A stretch of 10,781 bases of DNA from MGBC120314 sp964403785 (GTDB taxonomy: Bacteria > Bacillota > Clostridia > Lachnospirales > Lachnospiraceae). Positions 5,404 to 10,781 of this stretch are shown here, piece after piece. The DNA lies in contig CAYOHM010000069.1 of NCBI GenBank assembly GCA_964403785.1, positions 1 through 10,781 of the forward strand. Direction: 5' to 3'. Each line of letters begins with the position of its first letter. Position 1 is the stretch's first letter. The notes under the pieces were generated by a model. That model did not search any database. It worked only from the letters and a program-made list of their open reading frames with translations, and was not told where the DNA came from. The translations under genes were made by a program, and so were the position numbers.

Positions 5404-7353
5404 TTAATTTGAACTGCTTTCGGAGGTTGTCTCCGGTTCTGTGGCTGCCTGAGTTTCCTCGGCTGTTTCTATTTTTTCCTCACTTCCTTCTGACTGGCCT
5501 GCCTGCTCTGTTCCGTCAGTAGGATAAACATTAAGATACGGCAGGATATCAGCTAATATATCGTGTGACAGGTTACATACAGGAACGGAACTGCCTGTGT
5601 AACCCGGAACATTCGGATTGTCTATTACTACATATATTACAAACTGAGGATTATCTATTGGTGCAAAGCCCATAAATGAAATTACATAATTAGTTGAGCT
5701 TCTATATCCAAGATTATTTCCTTCTTCATCAAGCGCCCACGTTTCACCCGTACCGGTCTTACCGCCTATCAGGTAACCATCAACTGCCACTCTCTTTGCA
5801 GTACCGTCAGAAACCGTATGATACATATATTCCTTAAGCTTCTCAGAGGTTTCGCTTGTTACGGTCTGTCTTATCAAGGTCGAGTTTATTGTTCTTACAA
5901 CCTCACCGCCGCTGGTTTCAATTCTTTTTACAAGATGCGGTTCATAGTAATAGCCGCCATTTATAAGCGAAGCAAAGCCTGCAACCATCTGATGCATATT
6001 TACATTAATATTCTGTCCGAAGGAATTGGTAGCCACGTCCGAGTCATCCATTTCCGATGCCTCTCTTGTGATACCTGCATCCTCACCCGGCAAATCAACA
6101 TATGTCTTATATCCGAAGCCAAATATGTTCTGGTATTTTGAAAGCAGATCCTTTCCAAGCATCTCGCCTATATCCATAAGTGCCACGTTGCAGGACTGCA
6201 TTATACTTCCCTCTACCGTAAGCACACCATGTCCGGAGGTGTTATGACAATGGACTGCCTTATCAAGGACCGTCTTATAGCCGTTGCACTGAAATGTTTC
6301 ATCTCCGGTAAGGACTCCCTCCTCCAAGGCTGCCGCAACCGTAAAAGGCTTCATTGTAGAACCCGGCTCATATGTATCACTTACACAGTAATTTCTCCAA
6401 AGCTCATACAGGGAATTAACTGTTTCCTCGTCCGTCATTGCCTCGAGAGTTTCAGAGTCAAAAATTTCCGATAAATCCCTCGGATTATTCAGGTCAAATA
6501 CAGGATATGATGCCTCAGCAATAATTTCACCGTTATTCGGATTCATTACTATAACTGCGGTATTGTCCGACCCATATTCTTCATTGAACTTCTTAATATG
6601 GCTTTCGATAATACTCTGGACCGAAAAATCCAGCGTGGTGATTATACTGTATCCATCCACCGCTGATTTAACCGTTTTTTCAAGATTAAGGTCGCTGTCG
6701 AGGTAGCCGTAGGATACGCCATCCATACCGGTAAGCTCATCATTATAATAATTTTCAAGGCCAAGCTCACCACTTGAAGCGGAGGTTGCAAAGCCGATGA
6801 CATCACAGGCAAGCGAATCAAACGGATACGTTCTTACATATTCGTCCTCAAACCACACACCCTTTATGTACGGATTGTTATCCCAGTCATCAACAAGGGC
6901 ATTAAATTCTGCTATTTCATCAGCCGTAAGACCCTTAAGAAGCTTCTCATAGCTGCTGTTAGGCTTTGAAGATAATAAATTTTCCAAGTCCTGCCTTGAA
7001 AGTGAAAAGCATTGAACCAGTGCAGTCAATGTCGGTTCCTTATAGTTTTCATCACTCAAAACTACCTTGGGGTCAAATATCAGATTATAAACCTTTGAGC
7101 TAAATGCAAGAACAGTACCACTCCTGTCTTTTATGTCGCCGCGCTTAAAAGGAAGAGTTGTACTGTCATACTGCTGATTATCCAAAACAAGCTTTGAATA
7201 CTTGTCTCCGTTTTTATAATTGATTACTGCAAGGTATGTCGCCAGACCAATCAGCATAAAAATCATTATTGCAAAGGCAACCAGCAGTTTTTCCTTCATT
7301 CTCTTGCTGAACACATTCTCAACAAACGGTTCGCTTTTTTTCTTTTTCGCCAT
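5404..7353 (-). CDS. Class B penicillin-binding protein (FtsI/PBP2B-like transpeptidase)
   Basis: This septal D,D-transpeptidase candidate sits right after the ftsL-like gene, the usual place of ftsI/pbpB. The 649 residues comprise a Lys-rich cytoplasmic start (3-6), a membrane helix (about 22-45), the dimerisation domain with KRGDIKDRSG (70-79), and a transpeptidase domain from about 260. The catalytic triad motifs are complete: STMK (S332, K335), SCN (387-389) and KTGT (532-535). A Glu, Thr, Ser and Gln-rich tail (about 612-649) follows the catalytic domain, in place of the PASTA repeats found in B. subtilis PbpB. It shares the block WRN-aromatic-C..DTYEPGST.K with the next PBP, so the two are paralogues. 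The ATG at 7353 is 7 bases past the ftsL stop, with a modest AGTAGGT ribosome site. Confidence 0.95.
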   Translation of the reverse strand: MAKKKKSEPFVENVFSKRMKEKLLVAFAIMIFMLIGLATYLAVINYKNGDKYSKLVLDNQQYDSTTLPFKRGDIKDRSGTVLAFSSKVYNLIFDPKVVLSDENYKEPTLTALVQCFSLSRQDLENLLSSKPNSSYEKLLKGLTADEIAEFNALVDDWDNNPYIKGVWFEDEYVRTYPFDSLACDVIGFATSASSGELGLENYYNDELTGMDGVSYGYLDSDLNLEKTVKSAVDGYSIITTLDFSVQSIIESHIKKFNEEYGSDNTAVIVMNPNNGEIIAEASYPVFDLNNPRDLSEIFDSETLEAMTDEETVNSLYELWRNYCVSDTYEPGSTMKPFTVAAALEEGVLTGDETFQCNGYKTVLDKAVHCHNTSGHGVLTVEGSIMQSCNVALMDIGEMLGKDLLSKYQNIFGFGYKTYVDLPGEDAGITREASEMDDSDVATNSFGQNINVNMHQMVAGFASLINGGYYYEPHLVKRIETSGGEVVRTINSTLIRQTVTSETSEKLKEYMYHTVSDGTAKRVAVDGYLIGGKTGTGETWALDEEGNNLGYRSSTNYVISFMGFAPIDNPQFVIYVVIDNPNVPGYTGSSVPVCNLSHDILADILPYLNVYPTDGTEQAGQSEGSEEKIETAEETQAATEPETTSESSSN

Positions 7354-7360
7354 TATTTAC

Positions 7361-7870
7361 CTACTTTTCCGGAATATTTGACAACTGTTTTACACATTCC
7401 ATTTTCTGACTGTTATATACAATAACCTGGTCCTGGTCAGCATACACCATTCCAAGTTCATTTAATGCCACATCAAGCACATACTCGTAGTCAATTGAGC
7501 CGTTAAGATCCGCAGCCAAAAGGTCATTTTCTGTTTTTAATGCCACATATTCTTCTTCGAGCTCACTTATCGTGTCCGCCCTTTCTCCAACCTCTGCCTG
7601 AATCTGAAGATAGCTCATGCAGAAAAAATAAAATGTGAGCAATGCTGCAATGGTAACAAAAAGTACACTTGTATTTCTCCTTGCCTGTGCTCTTGTATAC
7701 AAATCCTGCTTACGTTTCTTTACTACGCGCAGTTTAGGCTTTTGTGCTTTCTTTTTCTGAGGTTTCCTTGCCGGTTCCAATGAAAGTGCTGTATTTCCAT
7801 ATACATATGAGGTATCATTCTTCAACTCATCATATGATGCATAATAATCACTATACCGTAATTCTCTCAT
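7361..7870 (-). CDS. ftsL: FtsL-like septum formation protein
   Basis: This is a bitopic divisome protein that pairs with a DivIC/FtsB-type partner through a coiled coil and helps activate the septal synthase. The 169 residues contain a long cytoplasmic region (1-66), very rich in Lys and Arg at 35-65, one membrane helix (about 67-86), then a predicted coiled coil (about 88-122) with regular hydrophobic spacing. The final segment holds VALNELGM (134-141) and DQVIVY (147-152), typical of FtsL/DivIC C-termini. The family is poorly conserved, so the name rests on architecture and on the position between rsmH and ftsI. Initiation at 7870 has TAAGGAG seven bases upstream. Confidence 0.88.
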   Translation of the reverse strand: MRELRYSDYYASYDELKNDTSYVYGNTALSLEPARKPQKKKAQKPKLRVVKKRKQDLYTRAQARRNTSVLFVTIAALLTFYFFCMSYLQIQAEVGERADTISELEEEYVALKTENDLLAADLNGSIDYEYVLDVALNELGMVYADQDQVIVYNSQKMECVKQLSNIPEK

Positions 7871-7877
7871 AAATAAT

Positions 7878-7884
7878 CTCCTTA
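7878..7884 (-). promoter_or_regulatory. Ribosome binding site of ftsL that contains the rsmH stop codon
   Basis: TAAGGAG on the minus strand is seven bases before the ftsL ATG, and its TAA is the rsmH stop codon. The same arrangement recurs at the PBP-ftsW junction. Confidence 0.75.
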
Positions 7885-8817
7885 ATCGCGTTCAAAAACT
7901 CTGAGCTTCGAGCTTTTTGAACGCTTATTTTCACTTATTTCTTCTGGTGTAGGTTCAATCGGCTTTCTGGTTATAACCCGCCCCTTCGGTTTCTTACCGC
8001 AAACACATACCGGAAAATCCGGCGGACACGTACATGGATTTTCATTATTCTTAAACCGTGTCTTAACTATCCTGTCCTCCAGCGAATGAAATGTTATGAT
8101 ACAAAGTCTGCCGCCCGGAGCCAGCAAATCAATCATTTCATCAATGGAATTATTAAGTACCTCCAGCTCCTTGTTAAGCTCGATTCTGATTGCCTGAAAG
8201 GTCTTTTTTGCCGGATGTGAACCCGTTGCCCTGAACTTCATCGGAATCGCAGTCTTAATTATGTCCGAGAGCTGTCCTGTCGATGTAATCCTCGCCTCTT
8301 CTCTTTCCATCACTATGTGTTTTGCTATATTTTTAGCGAATTTATCTTCGCCATAATCTCTGATTATCCTGTATAAATCAAATTCACTGTAACCGTTAAC
8401 TATATCCGCCGCAGTCTGTGAATTTCTACGGTCCATCCTCATATCCAGAGGTGCATCCTCTTTATAGGAAAAGCCTCTGTCCGCCGTATCAAGCTGGTAG
8501 GAGGACACTCCCAAATCAAGAAGGATTCCGTCTACATTAAAGATGCCAAGCTCTTTTAATACCTGTCCGATATTACAATAATTATCTCGTACTATCGTAA
8601 CCCTGTCTGCAAACTCATTAAGCCTTTGTGTCGCCGCTGCTATTGCATCAGCATCCTGGTCAATCCCGATAAGCCTTCCATTTTCTGAAAGTCTTTTGGC
8701 TATCTCATAGGAATGACCGCCGCCGCCCAAGGTACCGTCAACATAAATTCCGTCGGGCTTAATGTTCAAATTTTTAATTGTTTCATCAAGTAGTACGGAT
8801 TTATGCTCAAATTTCAT
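7882..8817 (-). CDS. rsmH: 16S rRNA (cytosine(1402)-N(4))-methyltransferase RsmH
   Basis: RsmH (MraW) adds a methyl group from S-adenosylmethionine to N4 of C1402 in the decoding centre of 16S rRNA, in the cytoplasm. The 311 residues match the family length. Visible motifs are the start FEHKSVLLDE (3-12), the SAM-binding DGTLGGGGHS (27-36), GIDQDADAI (51-59), DLGVSS (101-106) and the late HSLEDRIVK (244-252). Near the end is a paired-cysteine segment, CTCPPDFPVCVCGKKP (C262, C264, C271, C273), characteristic of many Firmicutes members. The ATG at 8817 has AGAGAGG 12 bases upstream, partly overlapping the mraZ stop. The gene follows mraZ by 17 bases, the near-universal start of dcw clusters. 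Confidence 0.98.
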   Translation of the reverse strand: MKFEHKSVLLDETIKNLNIKPDGIYVDGTLGGGGHSYEIAKRLSENGRLIGIDQDADAIAAATQRLNEFADRVTIVRDNYCNIGQVLKELGIFNVDGILLDLGVSSYQLDTADRGFSYKEDAPLDMRMDRRNSQTAADIVNGYSEFDLYRIIRDYGEDKFAKNIAKHIVMEREEARITSTGQLSDIIKTAIPMKFRATGSHPAKKTFQAIRIELNKELEVLNNSIDEMIDLLAPGGRLCIITFHSLEDRIVKTRFKNNENPCTCPPDFPVCVCGKKPKGRVITRKPIEPTPEEISENKRSKSSKLRVFERD

Positions 8818-8834
8818 TGAAATTATGTTCCTCT

Positions 8835-9272
8835 CTATAAATTAATGCCAAGGTCTGACAAGCCCTCAATAACGCTGTCAATATCGCTGTCACACTCTGC
8901 ATTGATTTCATCCCATCTGCTCTTGCTCCAGATTTCGATTCTTCCTGCAACTCCTACAAATACCAGATTTTTTTCAAGTCCTGCAAATTCCCTTAAATTA
9001 GCCGGAATCAGAACTCTTCCCTGCGAGTCAAAATCGCAGCTTGTAGCCCCTGCAAGGAAATAACGTGATACCTTTCTGGCCTTTTCATTTAATAAGGAAA
9101 GCTCACTAAGCTTCTCCTCGAACTTTTCCCAGTCGCCGGATGCATACCCGAACAAACAGCCGTCAAGTCCTTTGGTAATTACAAATGTATCTCCAAGGCT
9201 TTCACGCAGCTTAGCCGGAACTATGGTTCTTCCCTTGGCATCAATTGTGTGCTCGTATTCGCCCATAAACAT
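8835..9272 (-). CDS. mraZ: Transcriptional regulator MraZ
   Basis: MraZ is a ring-forming DNA-binding protein that controls the dcw operon by binding repeated boxes at its promoter. The 145-residue protein has the normal family length and two SpoVT/AbrB-like half domains, each with the DxxGR signature: DAKGR (11-15) and DSQGR (82-86), each followed by a hydrophobic IPA-LR stretch. The start at 9272 gives M-F-M-G-E-Y, standard for the family, and AAGGGGTGAT lies upstream at suitable spacing. It is the first gene of the operon, and candidate binding repeats lie 52 bases before its start codon, which implies autoregulation. Confidence 0.98.
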   Translation of the reverse strand: MFMGEYEHTIDAKGRTIVPAKLRESLGDTFVITKGLDGCLFGYASGDWEKFEEKLSELSLLNEKARKVSRYFLAGATSCDFDSQGRVLIPANLREFAGLEKNLVFVGVAGRIEIWSKSRWDEINAECDSDIDSVIEGLSDLGINL

Positions 9273-9304
9273 TTGTAATCACCCCTTTTCTTTTCTACAT
9301 TTAG

Positions 9305-9324
9305 GGAAATGCTTTTTCATTTCC
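9305..9324 (-). repeat. Small hairpin in the mraZ mRNA leader
   Basis: GGAAATG (9305-9311) and CATTTCC (9318-9324) form a 7-bp stem with a 6-base loop in the leader, about 33 bases before the mraZ start codon. It abuts the MraZ-type repeat array. There is no T-tract, so it is not a terminator; it may affect leader folding. Confidence 0.4.
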
Positions 9325-9362
9325 ACCACTTTTCACCATCAAGTCACCACTTTTCACCACTT
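9324..9362 (-). promoter_or_regulatory. Tandem CACCACTT repeat array, probable MraZ operator
   Basis: Four CACCA cores start at 9324, 9334, 9345 and 9355, spaced 10, 11 and 10 bases. Three extend to the exact octamer CACCACTT (AAGTGGTG on the minus strand); the one at 9334 is degenerate (CACCATCA). Known: MraZ binds short tandem direct repeats with about 10-base period at dcw promoters, with GTGG/TGGG-type cores. Here the array begins at the predicted transcription start and runs downstream, which would favour repression of mraZ by its own product. Confidence 0.8.
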
Positions 9363-9369
9363 ATGAGTT

Positions 9370-9398
9370 ATTTTAAACACAAAACAGTCAAAATGCAA
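9370..9398 (-). promoter_or_regulatory. Sigma-A-like promoter of the mraZ (dcw) operon
   Basis: On the minus strand TTGCAT (9398-9393) and TAAAAT (9375-9370) are separated by exactly 17 bases. The predicted start, near 9363, falls at the edge of the MraZ repeat array and leaves a leader of about 90 bases. A TTGACT just downstream of the -35 looks attractive but has no -10 at proper spacing. Confidence 0.65.
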
Positions 9399-9432
9399 GG
9401 GATTTTTTTGAAGCAGCTTTGAAAAATTAAAC

Positions 9433-9477
9433 AAAAAAAGGCACCAAAAAATGCTTTTTTTACATTTTTTGATGCCT
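9433..9477 (-). terminator. Rho-independent terminator after ychF
   Basis: Two 15-base arms (9463-9477 and 9439-9453) pair fully in the minus-strand RNA with one G-U wobble, around a loop of nine bases. Seven T residues (9439-9433, overlapping the stem end) follow. It lies about 100 bases past the ychF stop and separates ychF from the dcw promoter. This and the mraZ control region fill the 302-base gene-free gap 9273-9574. Confidence 0.9.
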
Positions 9478-9483
9478 ATGTTT

Positions 9484-9511
9484 ACAATATATTGTGTTTA
9501 TCAAGTGATAA
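9484..9511. repeat. Two small palindromes between the ychF stop and its terminator
   Basis: ACAATATATTGT (9484-9495) is a perfect 12-base palindrome, and TTATCA-AG-TGATAA (9498-9511) is a perfect 6-bp inverted repeat two bases later. Both lie in the AT-rich 3' untranslated stretch of ychF. No ORF, RNA gene or convincing promoter is visible around them; such palindromes can arise by chance in AT-rich DNA. Confidence 0.35.
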
Positions 9512-9574
9512 CCGCAACCCAAATACAATATTTAGTTTTGTATAATATTTTTAAAATTTTTTAAGTTCTGTACG

Positions 9575-10675
9575 CTATACATTAAAACGGAAAAGGATAA
9601 CATCTCCGTCCTTTACAACATAATCCTTGCCTTCCATTCCCACAATGCCTTTTTCACGTGCTGCACTAAGGCTTCCGTTATCCAGGAGGTCCTGATAATT
9701 GACTACCTCCGCCTTAATGAAACCACGTTCAAAGTCCGTATGAATCTTTCCTGCTGCCTGTGGCGCCTTCGTACCTTTCTTAATAGTCCACGCGCGACAT
9801 TCATCCTCTCCTGCCGTAAGGAAGGAAATAAGTCCGAGCAGCTTATAGCTTGCAGCAACCAGCTTATCAAGTCCCGACGATGAAACACCCAAATCTGCAA
9901 GATACTCCGTCCTCTCCTCATCCGAAAGTTCTGAAAGCTCCTGTTCAATCTGTGCACAGATTACAAAGACCTCTGCGCCCTCTGCTGCTGCCATCTCGCG
10001 CACCTTGGCAACATACGGATTACCGGCTGCATCTTCTGCAAGCTCATCCTCAGCAACATTGGCGGCATAAATTGTCGGCTTTGCCGTCAAAAGATTATAT
10101 CCCGCAAACCATGCCTGCATATCCTCATCCTCCGGCACTTCAAAGGTGCGTGCCATACGGCTGCTTTCCAAATGTGCCTTCACCGCTTCAAGAAGCTCGA
10201 GTTCCTTTGCCAGTGTTTTGTCCATCTTTGCCTGCTTTGAAACCTTGGCAATTCTTCTTTCAAGTATCTCAAGATCAGAGAAAATCAGTTCAATGTTTAT
10301 CGTTTCGATATCCCTTGCCGGGTCAATCGAGCCATCTACGTGGATAATGTTGGAATCTTCAAAGCAGCGCACCACGTGCACGATTGCGTCTACCTCACGG
10401 ATATTTGCAAGGAACTGGTTGCCGAGACCCTCACCCTTGCTCGCACCCTTTACAAGTCCTGCGATATCAACAAACTCTATTGCTGCATGGGTTACCTTCT
10501 TGGTATTGTACAGCTTGCCAAGCTTTTCTATTCTCTCATCAGGTACCGGAACAATACCGATATTAGGATCAATTGTAGCAAAAGGATAATTGGCCGCAAG
10601 AGCGCCTGCCTTTGTCAATGAGTTAAATAATGTACTTTTGCCAACGTTGGGAAGGCCGACGATGCCTAATTTCAT
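9575..10675 (-). CDS. ychF: Redox-regulated ATPase YchF (OLA1/Obg family)
   Basis: YchF is a cytoplasmic P-loop nucleotidase that binds ribosomes and, unlike most relatives, prefers ATP to GTP. The 366 residues match the family. The P-loop is GLPNVGKST (7-15); the G2 region contains NYPFATIDPN (29-38); G3 is DIAGLVKGASKGEGLG (70-85). The G4 position reads ANVAED (205-210), with Glu where GTPases have Asp in NKxD, consistent with ATP use. A helical coiled-coil insert (about 130-200) precedes a C-terminal TGS domain (about 283-365) with the conserved FLTAGEDECRAW (285-296) and the ending KDGDVILFRFNV. The start at 10675 is followed at once by the family N-terminus; AAAGGAG lies about 12 bases upstream, slightly far. 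It is not part of the dcw operon, being closed off by a terminator. Confidence 0.98.
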   Translation of the reverse strand: MKLGIVGLPNVGKSTLFNSLTKAGALAANYPFATIDPNIGIVPVPDERIEKLGKLYNTKKVTHAAIEFVDIAGLVKGASKGEGLGNQFLANIREVDAIVHVVRCFEDSNIIHVDGSIDPARDIETINIELIFSDLEILERRIAKVSKQAKMDKTLAKELELLEAVKAHLESSRMARTFEVPEDEDMQAWFAGYNLLTAKPTIYAANVAEDELAEDAAGNPYVAKVREMAAAEGAEVFVICAQIEQELSELSDEERTEYLADLGVSSSGLDKLVAASYKLLGLISFLTAGEDECRAWTIKKGTKAPQAAGKIHTDFERGFIKAEVVNYQDLLDNGSLSAAREKGIVGMEGKDYVVKDGDVILFRFNV

Positions 10676-10704
10676 ATCTTTCTATATCTCCTTTATCATA
10701 CTTT

Positions 10705-10731
10705 ATTATATACTAAAAAAGCCCGATACAA
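10705..10731 (-). promoter_or_regulatory. Possible ychF promoter
   Basis: A perfect TATAAT on the minus strand (10710-10705) lies about 30 bases before the ychF ATG. The best -35 is TTGTAT (10731-10726), at a short 15-base spacing, and it lies inside the preceding terminator hairpin. The -10 is good and the -35 weak, so the call is tentative. Confidence 0.45.
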
Positions 10732-10764
10732 CGCGAATAGCTTACCACATACCGGACTTTTTTT
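10715..10764 (-). terminator. Rho-independent terminator of an upstream gene outside the window
   Basis: In the minus-strand RNA, arms from 10764-10750 and 10728-10715 pair along about 14 positions with two G-U wobbles and end in UUUUUU. On the plus strand the same positions give A-C mismatches, so the structure favours minus-strand transcripts, although a T-run exists on that side too. It implies a further minus-strand gene to the right of the window. Confidence 0.7.
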
Positions 10765-10781
10765 CAACCTTTTTCGATTTT

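Noticed and set aside
5818..6141. 107-codon plus-strand frame within the first PBP gene
   Set aside because: It lies wholly antisense to the transpeptidase domain, with no ribosome site or domain.
9385..9390. TTGACT as the -35 of the mraZ promoter
   Set aside because: It is closer to consensus than TTGCAT, but the TAAAAT lies only 10 bases away and no -10 occurs at 16-18 bases. The TTGCAT-17-TAAAAT pair fits better.
9850..10347. 165-codon open frame on the plus strand over ychF
   Set aside because: It is antisense to the well-supported ychF, has no ribosome site, and its product is a Pro, Gln and His-rich string without recognisable domains. It is a codon-bias shadow.

Overview
The window is a division and cell wall (dcw) cluster from a Gram-positive bacterium of the class Clostridia, most probably a Lachnospiraceae-type organism. 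Supporting this are AT-rich intergenic DNA, strong AAGGAGG-type ribosome sites, single-membrane division proteins (DivIB/FtsQ and FtsL types), and apparent Spo0A boxes just after ftsZ. Every gene lies on the minus strand, so transcription runs from high to low coordinates. Genus and species cannot be settled from this sequence alone.

Reading in the direction of transcription: a terminator of an unseen upstream gene (10715-10764) is followed by ychF (9575-10675), which has its own strong terminator (9433-9477). A new unit then begins with a sigma-A-like promoter (9370-9398) and a tandem CACCACTT repeat array (9324-9362), the likely MraZ operator. The operon continues with mraZ, rsmH, an ftsL-like gene, two tandem class B penicillin-binding proteins, ftsW/spoVE and ftsQ/divIB. 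These are tightly packed, and at two junctions the upstream stop codon is part of the next gene's ribosome site. ftsZ follows with its own predicted promoter (1640-1668), a TTG start, and a terminator (187-212). The last 186 bases hold three Spo0A-box-like sequences and a TATAAT element pointing left, which looks like the start of a spoIIG (spoIIGA-sigE-sigG) operon beyond the window edge.

The genes form one pathway. MraZ controls the cluster. RsmH modifies 16S rRNA. FtsL and FtsQ/DivIB scaffold the divisome. The SEDS protein polymerises glycan and the class B PBPs cross-link it. FtsZ provides the cytoskeletal ring. The usual precursor genes (mraY, murD, murG, murC, murB) are absent from between the PBPs and ftsZ.

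There is no mobile element, CRISPR array or clear novel system. The points most worth following up are the Spo0A-type promoter after ftsZ, the MraZ repeat array, the KTA (not KTG) motif in one PBP, matching cysteines in both PBPs that include a SpoVD-like pair, the loss of mur genes from the cluster, and the long FtsZ linker.
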